From Hordeum vulgare subsp. vulgare (taxonomy: Eukaryota; Streptophyta; Magnoliopsida; Poales; Poaceae), in contig NC_058520.1 in assembly GCF_904849725.1 (NCBI RefSeq), positions 400,719,993-400,783,992 on the forward strand: a DNA stretch of 64,000 nucleotides, given 5' to 3'. Position 1 is the first letter of the stretch, and every line of letters begins with the position of its first letter. The notes beneath the pieces are model-generated. The model was not told the origin of the DNA and did no database searches. It saw only the letters and a program-made list of their open reading frames with translations. Positions 1-11,723 of this stretch are shown in pieces. Made by a program: the position numbers and the translations under genes.

Positions 1-640
1 TTGCTTTGAGTTTTCACTTTGGGTGCGGCTCGCAACTTAATACCGGAGAGATGTTCTGGATAGATATATCAAGGTGGATGATTAGTAAGTAGATGTTGAT
101 GAATATACGGTCTACTTGTCTTGGCGTACTGCCCATTACTCTTGAACCTTTAACTATCATGTAGCATAATTAGCATTGCGGTGCGTTCATAATTCTGTCA
201 ATTGCCCAACTGTGATTTGTTTACCCAAGCATAGTTTTTTATCGTCTTTTGGGATAGAGACATCACTAGTGAACGTCATGTGACTCCGGTCCATATCATC
301 ATCGTTGTTTACACGTCCATCATTTACCATTTTCATTTACTTTTGTGTTGCAATCACTATTACTTCCCTGCTTGTGTTTTGATCCTTTGCAAACTACAAG
401 ACCGGAGAGATTGACAACCTATCTGTACTCGTTGGGAGCAAAGTTATTTGTTGTGTGTGCAGGTCCATGTCTTCTACTAGCGCCAGGGTGGGAGACACCT
501 ACTTGTTGATCCTAGGAGTCCTACTGGTTCGATAAACCTTACAGTTTCCGTGTAAGGGGAAACTTGTTGCTGACTACATCTCAACCTTCCACTTGGGGTA
601 ACCAACGAGGAGCGAGAAGTATATACATCATCTCATCATC
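1..640. other. degenerate retroelement sequence without coding signal
   Basis: No reading frame here resembles a known domain. The composition and phrases, such as a leader-like stretch around 420-600, resemble the LTR-end/leader regions of Triticeae gypsy elements, but no LTR boundary or primer site can be fixed. It directly precedes the pol remnant of the Athila-type element and is probably its decayed upstream part or a fragment of another element. The short ORF at 564-863 is not supported. Confidence 0.4.
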
Positions 641-1690
641 AGGAAGCCACCTTTTCCGCTTAGAATTAAGGAACATGCTAAAGCTTCAACTGTGGTCAAT
701 AAAAGCCATGTTAGGACGCCCAAACCTTATGAAAAAAATGTGGAACCTAATATTGCTATGGTTAAAGATCTCTTGGTTGATAATATTGATGGGCATGTTA
801 TTTACTTCTGTGATGAAGCCGTTAGAATTTCAAAAGCCGCTAGAAACAAATCGGATGAGTTAGATAAAAATAAGCAAGTTGTTGGCATGCTTGTTGTTTG
901 TGTTAAGATTATAGATCATTGTTATCATAATATGTGTGATATGGGTGCTAGTGATAGTACTATACCTTTTACTTTATATCAAGAAATTACGAATGATATA
1001 GCTCCCTCTCAGATTGAAGACATTGATTTCACTATTAAACTTGCAAATAGAGACACTATTTCAACACTTGGGATTGTTAGAGATGTTGAAGTCTTGTGTG
1101 AAAAATCAAGTACCCCAGTGATTTCTTAGTACTTGGTTCACTACAAGATAATTTTTGCCCCATTATATTTGGTGTACCCTTCTTGAATACTATTAATGCT
1201 GAAAGTAATTGTGTTACAGAAAAGGTTAAAGTAAGTTTTGGTGATGTGCCTCACGAATTTAATTTATCTAAGTTTGGTATACGACTACATGAGGAGTTAC
1301 CTAGTAAAGATGAAATTATTGGTCTTGCTTCTGTTGTTGTGCCTCCTATTGGTCCTTTGGAACAATACTTGCTAGCCCATGAAAATGATATGCATATGAA
1401 TGAGAGAAATGAAATAGATGAGATATTCTTTAAGAAAACACCTATACTTAAACATAATTTGCATGTTAACACTTTAGGAGATCCTTCCCCACCTAAGGGA
1501 CAACCAGCGTTTGAATTGAAGAAATTGTATGATACTTTGAAAAATGCTTATCTTGATGAAAAGAAGATATATCTTGTTATTATTAGTGCTAACATTAGAG
1601 AGCATGAAGAAAAGAGAATACTTAAACCTCCGAAGATGATGATCTTAAGGGCATTAGTCCCACTTTATGTCGGCACGAGATTAATATGAA
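640..1690 (+). pseudogene. Athila-type protease and pol linker, broken
   Basis: Two frames cover this part: 692-1129 and 1183-1689. The first holds a retroviral-type aspartic protease motif in the form CDMGAS (about residues 82-87), followed by a typical strand-loop segment ending in VRDVEVLC. A stop at 1127-1129 and a frame change separate it from the second frame, which carries the linker before RT (acidic, with ELPSKDEIIGLAS). In intact relatives these are one reading frame. Neither piece can work alone. The assignment comes from motif order and from continuity with the RT downstream. Confidence 0.75.
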
Positions 1691-3156
1691 ACCGGATGTT
1701 AAACATGTTGTTGGTCATCAACACCGCTTGACTCGTAAAATGAAAGAAGTGGTAAGAACAGAAATACTAAAGTTTCTGGCTGCAGGTATAATTTATCCTA
1801 TTGCTCATGGTAGATGGGTAAGTCTAGTTCATTTGTGTTCATAATAGAGGAGGCATAACCGTTGTTCCTAAAAAATGAACTTATCCCGTAGAGAATTGTA
1901 ACATGTTATAGCACGGTAATTGATTTTATAAAATTAAACAAATATACTAGGAAATATTATTACCCGTTTCCTTTTATTGATCAAATGTTAGGAAGACTAT
2001 CTAAGCATGCACACTTTTGTTTTCTCGATGGATATTCTAGTTTCTCTCAAATACATGTGTCAAAAGAAGACCAAGAGAAAACTACTTTTACTTGTCCGTT
2101 TAGAACTTATGCTTATAGGCGTATGCGTTTTGGTTTATGTAATGTACCTGCTACCTTTCAAAGATGTATGACTGCTATATTATCTGATTTTTGTGAAAAG
2201 ATTGTTGAGGTGTTCATGGATGAATTTTTTGTTTACGAGACTTCTTTTGATGATTGCTTGAGAAACCTTGATTGAGTTTTGTAGAGATGTGAAGAAACTA
2301 ATCTTGTCTTGAATTGGGAGAAGTGCCACTTTATGGTGAATGAAGTTATAGTACTTGGGCATAAAATGTCCGACCGAGGTATTGAGGTAGATAAGGCCAA
2401 AGTTGATGCAATAGATAAAATGCCATGCCCAAAAGATATCAAAGGTATAAGAAGTTTCCTTGGTCATGATGGTTTCTATAGGCGTTTCATGAAAGATTTC
2501 TCAAAGATTTCTAGGGCATTAACTAATCTTCTTCAAAAATATGTTCCATTTGCCTTTGATGGTGATTGTGTAGAAGCCTTTGAAATACTTAAGGAAGCCT
2601 TAATTACTACACCTATTGTTCAACCACCTCATTGGAACTTACCTTTTGAAATCATGTGTGATGCTAGCGGTTATGCCGTTGGTGTTGTTCCAGGACAAAG
2701 AATATGCAAGAAATTTAATGTTATCCATTATGCTAGTAAGACTCTCGATAGTGCTCAAAAAATTATGCTACTATTGAGAAAGAAATTTTAGTAGTTGTGC
2801 TTGCATGTGATAAGTTTATACCTTATATTGTTGATTCTACACTTACTATTCACACTGATCATGCTGCTATTAAATACCTAATGGAAAAGAAAGATGATAA
2901 GTCGAGACTACTCACATGGGTTCTTTTACTTCAAGAGTATGATGTGCATATTGTTTATAAAAAGGGAGCTAAAAATCCAGTAGCATATAATTTGTCTAGG
3001 ATGGAAAATGTTTTTGATGACCGGCTACTTATTAATGATAGTTTTCCCTATAAGAAATTAGCTATTATAAATTCTTCCCATAATAATCTTTGGTATGTAG
3101 ATTATGCTAATTACATTGTTGCTAAATACATACCACCTAGTTTCACCTACCAATAG
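1686..3156 (+). pseudogene. Athila-type reverse transcriptase and RNase H, broken
   Basis: RT fingers and palm are visible at 1686-1850 and 1985-2275, the thumb and connection at 2309-2791, and RNase H at 2650-3156. The RT active-site segment reads VFMDEFFVY, where the family norm is FMDDF, so the second catalytic Asp is Glu. There are several breaks: a scrambled stretch at 1830-1950, a stop after RNLD at 2273, and a frameshift near 2755-2790 just before the RNase H segment ACDKF. The RNase H part keeps CDAS (first catalytic Asp) and HTDHAA. The product would have copied element RNA in virus-like particles; this copy cannot. Confidence 0.85.
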
Positions 3157-3199
3157 AAGAAAAAATTCTTATTTGATTTAAGACATTAATTTTTAGATG

Positions 3200-4405
3200 G
3201 CCCACATATTTATAAAGAAGGAGTAGACAGTGTTGGTAGACATTGTGTACTCGAGCATGAACAGGAACACATCCTAGAGAACGAGTTACCCGAAGGGCAC
3301 CACACAGGAGACAGAACTGCACATAAGGTACTACAATATTGTTTTTATTGTCCTACTCTCTTCAAAGATTCACGTAAGTTTGTCCTTTCTTGTGATGAAT
3401 GTTAAAGAATTGGTAATATTGGTAGATGTCAAGAAATACCCATTAATTATTCACTTGTTATTGAACCAATTGATGTTTGGGGCTTTGATTATATGGGACC
3501 TTTTCCTTCCTCTAATCGGTACACTCATATTTTAGTTGTTGATTATGTTACTAAGTGGGTAGAAGCTATTCCAACTAGTAGTGCTGATCATAGAACTTCT
3601 ATTGAAATGCTTAAAGATGTTAGTTTCCCGAGGTTTGGAGTCCCTAGATATTTAATGACTGATGGTGGTTCACATTTTATTCATGGTCCTTTCTGGAAAC
3701 TACTAGCTAAATTTGATGTCAACCATAGAATTGCATCACCTTATCATCCTCAGTCTAGTGGCCATGTTAAATTGGGCAATCAAGAGACAAAATTGATCTT
3801 TTAAAAGACTATTAATAGATCTACAAAGAATTGGTCTAAGAAACTTGATGATGAATTGTGGTCTTATAGAACTTCTTATAAAACCCTATAGGAATGTCCC
3901 CGTTTAAAATGGTCTTTGGAAAAGCATGACTTTTATCTCTTGAGTTAGAACATAAATTTTAATTGGAAGTTAAATAACTCAACTATGATTTCAAACTTGC
4001 TGGTGAAAAGAGGTTGTTTGATATCGGCTCCTTAGATGAACGGAGGACCCCAAGCCTATGAAAATGCCAAATTGTTCAAAGAAAAGGTTAAAAGGTGGCA
4101 TGACAAGAGAATTCAAACAGGAATTTGAAGTAGGAGATCTAGTTATTTTGTACAATTATCGTTTCAGATTCTTTGCGAGTAAGCTCCTCTCCAAATGGGA
4201 AGGACCCTACATCGTCGAACAAGTTTATCACTCTAGAGCTATCAAGATCAATAATGCCAAAGGAACAAGTCTAAGAGTGCTTGATGGGAAAAGAATTAAA
4301 CATTATATCTCACATACGTCCATTAATGGTGAAACTAATATTATTCAAGTGATAACACCGGAAGAACACATAGGAGAGACCTTCTGGAATGCTCGAGAAC
4401 CCTAA
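3200..4405 (+). pseudogene. Athila-type integrase, broken
   Basis: The zinc-binding N-terminal part is decayed at 3200-3420. The catalytic core is readable at 3493-3804: first Asp in GFDYMGPF, second in LMTDGG, and the Glu region is altered, since the segment after SPYHPQSSGHV has lost its usual Glu-containing motif. After a stop at 3802 the C-terminal region continues in other frames and becomes readable at 4058-4405 (KLLSKWEGPY, the GPF/Y-type module). Several frame changes in between make it non-functional. Confidence 0.8.
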
Positions 4406-5000
4406 AAAGGAATAGGTATGTCATACGGTAAGTAAACCGACTCCAAAAATTCCATAAAATATTTTTCGTCAATTTTGGAATATTAGAAAAATTACAAAAA
4501 TAAAACTCGATCGAGGGGACCCGTGAGGGAGTCCCAAGCCAACAGGGCACAACCACCCCCCTGGGCATTCCCTGATGGCTTGGGAGCTCCTCGTGTGCAT
4601 CCCCGACTCCGCTTTCTTCCTAGACTCGTATTTTGACATAGAAAAATAATTATATAAACCCCCTTATGTTTGGATCATCGCATCGCGAGTTTCTCCTCCG
4701 TTCTTGTTTCAGGTTGTTTTTCTTGTAGATCTAGAATAAATAGGTCATCGCAAGATTCAAAAGGGGAGAGATATGTCTCAAATCTCATCACTGATCCTTG
4801 AGCCTATGGGGATGTTGATCATTATGGGTGATCAACAGAGGAAGAAGTGGAGGTCGATCTAAAAAGGATTGAACCTTCAAGTGATGAAGAAGGAGATGAA
4901 ATACCTCCACCTGAACGTGGGGATATTATGTGGAGATGAAAAATTCGAGCTTACGAAATAAGGTTACACCTTCCAATACTCGATTTTCCCGTATCGTCGT

Positions 5001-5201
5001 ATGTTGGTAGATACTATTGTTGCCTCCACTAGTAAAACCCATCCTTTAATGGAAGGAGCAATGATTGTCACCAACGATCTTCGCAAGGAAAACTTAGACC
5101 TTAAGAAAGAGGTTGATAAACATAAGGAGAAGATCAGTATCCTAAAGAACATCATTGCTAAGAAGATCACGTCATCACCACCATCACCCAAGGACAGTTG
5201 A
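5001..5201 (+). pseudogene. short coiled-coil remnant, 3' ORF of the Athila-type element
   Basis: A 66-codon frame with a central charged heptad-like segment (NLDLKKEVDKHKEKI). Related Triticeae gypsy elements carry a similar Lys/Glu-rich ORF between integrase and the 3' LTR. The upstream part is interrupted by stops, so this is only the tail. Function unknown. It may also be chance coding in a non-coding region. Confidence 0.35.
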
Positions 5202-6224
5202 GTACATGGGTATGGGCACGAAATTGTATCACCATCACTTTTTAAATCATCATCTATCTTAGTTTGATCCTTAGTTATTCCGTGATCTAGAAGAGTAAAA
5301 GTTTAGTATTGTTTTTGTAAAGTGTTTGCTTTGTGATCTATCTACCCTTCTAAACAAGTGTGAGAGTTATATAGTAAATATTAATTGAAATTCATTTACT
5401 TTACTCTCGTGCAACAATCATAGCAATAACATAAAAAGAAATAGAAAGATCGTATGCTAATCCCATGGGGAGTAATGACTTCACATAAAAATAAGTATGA
5501 TTGGTAAAAGTTGTTGGAAGCTAACAAACATAGTGTTAGTCATTCATACAATTCATGCAAATTATGAAAGATAAGATGAGCTTCACATACAAATATACTA
5601 TCTTGGACATATTTTACGGTTGTGAGCCCCCACCAAATATTTTCTACATGATAGAATAGTTGATGTTGGACAAGACAACATAATGAGTTATGTTTGTTTA
5701 CATTCACATAGAAGTTATATTCATGGATCCTCTAACATGTGGTGCTTGTCTAGGATCTTTTGCTAGCCCAAAAATCCGTACTAAGTAGAGATACTACTTG
5801 TGCATCCATAACCTTTAAACCCAGTTTCTTGCCATGAGAGTCCACCATACCTACCTATGGATTGAATAAGATCCTTCACGTAAGTTGGCATCGGTGCATA
5901 AAGCAATAAAAATTGCTCCTAAATATGTATGATCTTTTATTGTAAGGGAAAATAAGCTTTGTACGATCTTGTGATGGCAAAGAAGTAAAAGCGACATACT
6001 GCATAATAAATATTATATCACATGGGGCAATATAAAGTGGCCTTCCTGTACATTAAGAGTTTACACATCCCAAATTACAAGAGTGCATCACAAACTCTGC
6101 TTCCCTCTATGAAGGACATATATTTTACTTTCGTGTATTTACGTTTATGCAAGAGTCAATTATGTTTATCCCTATTACAATCTATTGATTCTGTAGTGGA
6201 AAGCATCATGTGTGAGGGTAAGAT

Positions 6225-6226
<2 letters not shown>

Positions 6227-6274
<48 letters not shown>

Positions 6275-6340
6275 ATGTATATATATATGTATATATATAT
6301 GTATATATATATGTATATATATGTGTGTATATATATATAT
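6227..6340. repeat. AT dinucleotide microsatellite with ATGT interruptions
   Basis: A run of about 34 bp of pure AT is followed by ATGT and ATATATGT blocks up to 6340. Overlapping short ORFs here encode only Tyr-Ile-type repeats and are artefacts. Confidence 0.95.
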
Positions 6341-6858
6341 CTAGTTGGATGTAGGTGATCATGAGTCATTATTGTTGACATTATCGTTGAGGTAAATAAG
6401 TTGGGAGGCGGAAACAATAAAGCCCTTATCTTCCTATGTATGTGACGAAAATGTTTGCTCCAAAAATATGCATGGGGTGTCAGCAATCATAGAAGACTAA
6501 ATGATGGTTGAGTATGTGAACTTGCTAAATCGAAAGCTCTTACATAGACTCTTCTATGAAATATGATGAACTCTAATTCTCTCAATGACTAAGAACATAG
6601 TTTGTTGGTTGTCAATAAAGTTTATGCTCCATACTTCAATATTTGTGGATAGATTGTTACTTGTTTACGAGAAGCTTTATGATGAAAAATCATGTTATGT
6701 TAATGTTTAGGATGCCCTCTTGTCTGTATTTTGTTTTTATCAACACCTCACTCTCTAATTGTGTGCTCATTAGTATCGAGTTCGGCTTTCGCTTGAGGAC
6801 AATTATAATTCTTAATCATTATTCCACTTCATTATTCCACTTTATTATTGATACGTCT

Positions 6859-6872
6859 CAGCTTGGGGGAGT
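6859..6872 (+). promoter_or_regulatory. polypurine tract of the Athila-type element
   Basis: The segment CAGCTTGGGGGAGT lies directly before the LTR start TGATACGTCC. This is the normal position of the plus-strand DNA primer. Confidence 0.75.
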
Positions 6873-8480
6873 TGATACGTCCATTTTGCATCATGATTTC
6901 TTATTGATATTTATATTATTCTTAATCATTATTCCACTTTATGATACAATTATAATTCATTTTCTCTCTTAATTTGTAAGGTCTACGTAAATAGGAAAAT
7001 TGCCGGAAACTGGATTTCTAGACCTGAAAGCCATTGAAAAGTCTGAAAATTTTCTCGACTCCAAATGACCTGAAACTTCATGAAGATTTATATGGAATAT
7101 ATAAGAATTTTTCGAGCAAAGATGTACCATAGAGGGGGGCACCTGTTGGTGCCAAGCCAACAGGGCGCACCCTGATGACTTGACAGGCCCACATGCGACC
7201 TCCGCCCCACTGTTGTGTTATATGATGGTTTTTGACTTAAAATTAAGAAGATACTTTCAGGACGAAGCGCCACCGTCTCGAGGCTGAAACCTGGGAAGAG
7301 GCCCTTTTGCTCTCCGGTGGAGTGATTCTCACGGGGAAACTTCCGTCTAGGAGGGGGAAATCGAATCCATTATCATCACCGACGTTTCCTCCTTCGTGGG
7401 AGGGCCGATCTTCATCAACATCTTCATCAACACCATCTTATCTCAAACCTGAGGTCATTTCTTATATGCAATCTTTGTCTCAAAACCTCAGATTGGTACT
7501 TGGGGGCTACTAGTAGTGTTGATTACTTCTTGTAGTTGATGCTTGTTGGTTTACTTGGTGGAAGATAATATGTTAAGATCCTTTATCATATTCATTATAC
7601 CTCTGATACTTAACATGGTGATGATTTGTAAGTATTTTTTTTCTCGGGGACATCGGAGAAGTCTTGTTATAATTAATCATGTGAAGCTGGTGTTCGGTTG
7701 ATATCTTAATGATATCTATGTTGTTGCTTCCTTTAGTGGTGTATTGTGAACGTCGACTACATTACACTTCACCATCTTTGGGCCTAAGAGAAGGCATTAA
7801 GGAGTAATAAGTATATGATGGGTTGCTAGAGTGATAGTTTGGGGGACTAGTTTGGGGTATCTTCACCCCGTTCAAAATCGAATTATTTTGCTCCTCAACC
7901 TAGTGAAGATATTTACCATGAAATCCCTGTGGGTATGTTAGCGAAACTGCTAGCTAATCCTTATGCACGAGAGGGTACAACTCATCCTGATTTGCTCTTG
8001 GTATATATAGATGAGATTTGCGGATTATTTAAGATTGCGGGTATATCCTAGGATGGAGTTAAGAAGAAGGTATTCCCTTTATCTTTGGAGGGAAAGGCAT
8101 TGATTTGGTACACACTATTGGATGATGCTGGATAAATGGGACTGGAACCGACTGAAATTGGAATTCTACCATAAATTTTATCCTATGCATCTGGTTCATC
8201 GTGATCAGAATTATATCTATAATTTTTGGCCTTGTGAATGAGAAAGTATCGCTCAAAATTGGGGGAGGCTTAAGTCTATGATGCACACATGTCCCAATCA
8301 TGAACATATCAAATTATCAAAGTAACGAATGTGAATCAACTCAACATGATGAACATGAATAGATGGAAATTCCCATGTGTCCTCGAGAGCGCTTTACTTT
8401 ATATAAGAAAACTTTCAGGGTTGTCCTTTTTTGCAAAAATGATTTGGACACCTTGCTGCACCATTGCTACTATGTGTTTG
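6873..8480 (+). repeat. 3' LTR of the Athila-type element, interrupted by gag sequence
   Basis: It starts TGATACGTCCATTTTGCATC, the LTR start of a common Triticeae gypsy group. The sequence is LTR-like to about 7840, including a leader-like part with paired CATCTTCATCAACA words. It is then replaced by a gag fragment (about 7840-8308) and resumes at about 8309 up to about 8480. The 3' terminus is not recognisable; the sequence passes into a different LTR-like fragment. Confidence 0.65.
7840..8308 (+). pseudogene. gag fragment of an Athila-type element inside the LTR
   Basis: The reading frames here match the plant retrotransposon gag core: a GLF-IAGIS-like start, then FPLSLEGKALIWY, then DWNRLKLEFYHKFYP. 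It contains one stop (near 8051), one frameshift (near 8134) and another stop (near 8238). The plus-strand orientation agrees with the surrounding element. It replaces the middle of the LTR rather than lying between LTR and pol, so a rearrangement has joined it there. Confidence 0.7.
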
Positions 8481-9012
8481 ATCTCTCTCTCATGTTCTTG
8501 AGATGTCACATTCTTGATATATCACGGACTTTGCTAATATAGTTGAATCATATGGTGTTCTTCCCTTGCCATCTCGATGTGATGAATTGAATCTTTTCCT
8601 TTGAGATTTTTTTATGTCTGATTGAATGTTGGATCTGAGATCACTTGATGTATGTCTTCCATGTGGATACCCATGGTGACAATGGGGTGTTCTATTGATT
8701 CACTTGATATATGGCTTGGTACTCAACTTGCGGATTCATGTGGTGACAATGGGGTAATCTATTTATATGCGTTGATACACATTCTTATCCTACTTTATCC
8801 GATAGAAATCTTGGGGTACTCTTTGAAGTTCTTTGTGTTGGATTGAATATGATGAATCTGAAATTGTTTGATGCATGTCAAATAATTAACCCACGGATAC
8901 TTGATGTGACATTGCAGTATCTAGGTGACATTAGGGTTGATTGATGTGTATCATAGGTGTTATTCTAGTACGAACTATAGGGCTATTTGTGACACTTATA
9001 ATAATAGCTCAA
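8481..9012 (+). repeat. fragment of another gypsy LTR
   Basis: Sequence style changes at about 8481. The segment has imperfect direct repeats built on GTGGATACCCATGGTGAC-like and GTGACAATGGGGT words (about 8663-8690, 8738-8757, 8895-8935). This pattern is typical of a long Triticeae gypsy LTR that I associate with Fatima-like elements, but the name is not secure. Both ends are missing. The ORF at 8652-8846 follows the repeat and is not a gene. Confidence 0.45.
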
Positions 9013-9304
9013 TGATAACCCACAAGTATAGGAGATCATTTGTATCCCATTTTGATAAATAAGAGTGTCGAAGCCAATGAGGAGCTACACGTAGAACAAA
9101 TATTCCCTCAAGTTCTATCGACCACCGATACAACTCTACGCACACTTAATGTTTGCCTTACCTAAAACAAGAATACAACTAGAAGTACTTAGTAGGTGTA
9201 ATAGATAGGTTTTCTAGATAATAAAGAATTAGTAAATAAAAGTTAGGTGTTGTTTTGCAAGAAAATAAAGAGCGTGGAAATAAAAGTTAGGGGTTCTTTA
9301 GTAG
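9013..9304 (-). repeat. left part of the outermost gypsy 3' LTR
   Basis: In minus orientation this is the last 292 bp of the LTR, ending ...GGGTTATCA. It is separated from the rest (58931-62097) by the large nested block. No gene. Confidence 0.65.
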
Positions 9305-10414
9305 TGTAACGCCCAAGATGTGGTCCTATCCTTATTTTGGCGCGAGGGCCTCGACAGGGATAGAAACGCATCTCATCATTTCGCAAGAATGGATATTGTT
9401 ACAAGTACATGTACTGAAAAGATGAGTATAAGGAGTTGGCTTACACTCGCCACCAGCTACATCAAGATCACATCAATACAACAATATGCAGTCATCATGA
9501 AGAGGAGCAGGGTCCAACTACGGACGAGAACAAACGATAAAAGAACGACGTCCATCCTTGCTATCCCAGGCTGTCGGCCTGGAACCCATCCTAGATCGAT
9601 GAAGAAGAAGAAGAAGAAACTCCAAATAGCACAATCAGCGTGCTCACGTCAAAGTAACTCTTTACCTGTACCTGCAACTGGTGTTGTAGTAATTTGTTAG
9701 CCACATGGACTCAGTAATCTCATTTCCAAAGGTATCAAAACTAGCAAAACTTAAGGTATGGTTAAGTGGTGAGGCTGCAACAAGAGACTAAGCATTTATT
9801 TGAGGTGGCTAACTTACGAGTACAAGAATAAAGAGGGGGGAGATCTACGCATAGCGGACGTGAACTACTGATGATCAAATTAATGATCCTGAACACCTAC
9901 TTACGTCAGACATAGGCCCACCGTGTCCTCAGTCGGAGAAGGAGCTCACGAAAGAGACATTCATGATTACGCACGCTGTTGGCATATTTTAATTTAAGCT
10001 TACTTCAAGTTATCTAGAACCGGATGTTAAACAAAGTTCTCACGTTTGCCACATAACCGCAAACACGGTGTTTTGAAAGATTTAACCCTGCAGGGGTGCT
10101 CCAACTAGTCCATCACAAACTACCACATGCTGCGAAGATATGACCTCGATAAGGGAAAAGGCGTGATCTCCTCGGGTTCCTATTGGAAAACCTCAACCTC
10201 GACATAACCCAAAGCATCCTCGGAATCCCTCGCACAATATGCTCGAGAAAGGTAAAACAAGTCCAGCAAGTCCACCCGGCGTGTCGACGTTCCCGATAGG
10301 ACCCGCGTATCTCATTCTCAGGACATGACGGATTATCACTACGTAGGGTGGCCGGATAGACATCCCCCAAGTTGCCCCGGGAGGCCCCGCAAGTGGCTCT
10401 GTTTTGGACCAGCA
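9305..10414 (-). repeat. 3' LTR of the large element, left segment
   Basis: From about 9448 onward it matches 41451-42416 base for base with scattered differences, which identifies it as the same LTR. The match ends at about 10414 inside TTTTGGACCA-CA, where sequence of a gag gene begins. ORFs here, such as 9320-9700, are LTR sequence and not genes. Confidence 0.85.
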
Positions 10415-11300
10415 ATATCTGCCAAATTTCATACACTTGTAACATCTGACATGACTCAGGTCTATATCTGCACAGGTTTGGTTCCTCCGAGGGTATTTTT
10501 TCTTCTTTCCGGACTCCTTTATTTTGGCCAGTTCTTCTATTTCAAGTGGATCAAACTCCACTTTTTCCATCGGGAAGTTTCCCAGATACCCTTGGCTTCC
10601 CTTCGTGCAATCCTGTGAATAATGTCCTTCTTCTCCACATGAGTAGCATGCATTGGAGAAAAATCTGGTCAGACCTTGTCCATCAGGGTCTTCAATATTT
10701 TCGTTCATCACCGGTCCTTCTAGAATCTTCTTCTTGAGCGTTCCCTTCATTGCTTCTTTCTGCTGCTCGACAACTTGTTGCACCTTGGGGTAAATGTGAC
10801 ACTGAGCTGGGTAGTGGGTGGTTCCGTCACAAAGGAAACAAGTCACCTGACTACTTGGGCATTCCTCAGGTGGGTGATTTTCTTCACAATGAGTGCATCC
10901 ATCCTTGTGTTCCTCCTGGGTGTGTCCTATTTCTCCACAGATCTTGCATGCACAAGTCTTCTCCTTCGGATAATCATAGCACTTCCGAATGAGTCGGGAT
11001 CTTAACAGAGTGTTCTTGAATTCGCCCCAACTTTCTGCTCCACTAAATCCTTGTATGGCATGATGCATTTTCCACCAGATTGCAGCACTTTGTGTAAACT
11101 ACTGAAGAGCGTGTTCCACTTCATACTTCCTTGAGATCAAGTTGCTCCCGAAGTGGTTCTCCATGTTCTGAATCCATATCTCAGCTTCCAGCTTGGTCAT
11201 TGGTCCAGAGACTACAAGTACAGCTTCATACTCCATCTGGTAGGGTTGAGGTTTTGGGGATGAGACGGGTAAGAGAGGGAGATACACACAATACAAACAA
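10415..11300 (-). pseudogene. zinc-knuckle-rich Gag, truncated
   Basis: Frame 11296-11099 carries the gag start region (MTKLEAEIWIQNMENHFG). After an in-frame TAG near 11097 it continues from 11096 leftward as AAIWWKMHH, a retrotransposon gag core. It is followed by a series of Cys/His clusters: CKICGEIGH...C, CTHCEENHPPEEC, CFLCDGTTHYPAQC, and a classic CCHC knuckle CYSCGEEGHYSQDC. A last knuckle (CYKCMKFGRYCW) is cut by the junction at about 10415. Downstream of that the frame runs on to 10193 in antisense LTR sequence, so the C-terminal 70 or so residues are not Gag. Four or five clusters is more than the one or two usual for plant gypsy Gag. It would bind and package element RNA. Confidence 0.75.
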
Positions 11301-11707
11301 TATTTTTTTGAGAATAGGTTTTATTTGTGGCCTCGGAAAACACACACCAATGATGGCTCACAAATCTTCGTAACTAACGTGGGTATATAATTGGGGTTTG
11401 GACTTCTAATAAACATTGGAACGTTTCGGGGTCTTCGAGTTCTTCGGGTCTTGAGGGTCTTCAATTGTTGCAGCTTCAATTCTTCAAATGCATGATGAAA
11501 TCCTCTTTACTTTGAAGTAGAACTCTGTTGATTCTTCATGAGGTCAAAGGGGTAAGGGTATTGTCAAACTATTGGAGGTGAGAGAGAACGTTTTATAAAA
11601 TCAGAAAAGATGAGAAGTGAAATGTGTTCTCGAAAATAAGATTTTTTTTGAGAGATCCTATCCTAAGAAATTCCAGTTTCTAGGGTCACGTCCTACAGTC
11701 AACATGT

Positions 11708-11719
11708 GCTCTGATACCA
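11708..11719 (-). promoter_or_regulatory. tRNA-iMet primer binding site
   Basis: In minus orientation the sequence is TGGTATCAGAGC, complementary to the 3' end of initiator tRNA-Met, four bases after the LTR end. Confidence 0.85.
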
Positions 11720-11723
11720 TCTC

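Larger units (their letters stand above)
4406..6858 (+). other. 3' non-coding region of the Athila-type element
   Basis: About 2.4 kb between the integrase remnant and the purine tract. Athila-lineage elements usually carry such a long 3' segment, sometimes with an env-like ORF. I see no membrane protein here. The only readable piece is a short coiled-coil-like frame at 5001-5201. A dinucleotide repeat lies at 6227-6340. The rest (5210-6220, 6345-6858) is AT-rich and holds nothing I can name. Confidence 0.55.
1..8480 (+). mobile_element. partial, decayed Athila-type Ty3/gypsy retrotransposon
   Basis: Order of domains on the plus strand is protease, RT, RNase H, integrase, a long 3' non-coding stretch, a purine tract and a 3' LTR. 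This order (integrase after RNase H) defines Ty3/gypsy. The long region between integrase and the 3' LTR and the RT sequence (FMD-type active site, RNase H ending in a NLSR motif) fit the Athila lineage and Triticeae families such as Sabrina or WHAM; the family name is not certain. gag and the 5' LTR are not in the window. Every domain carries stops or frameshifts, so the element is dead. Confidence 0.8.

Noticed and set aside
6022..6486. Tyr/Ile-rich frames on both strands
   Set aside because: They translate the AT microsatellite.
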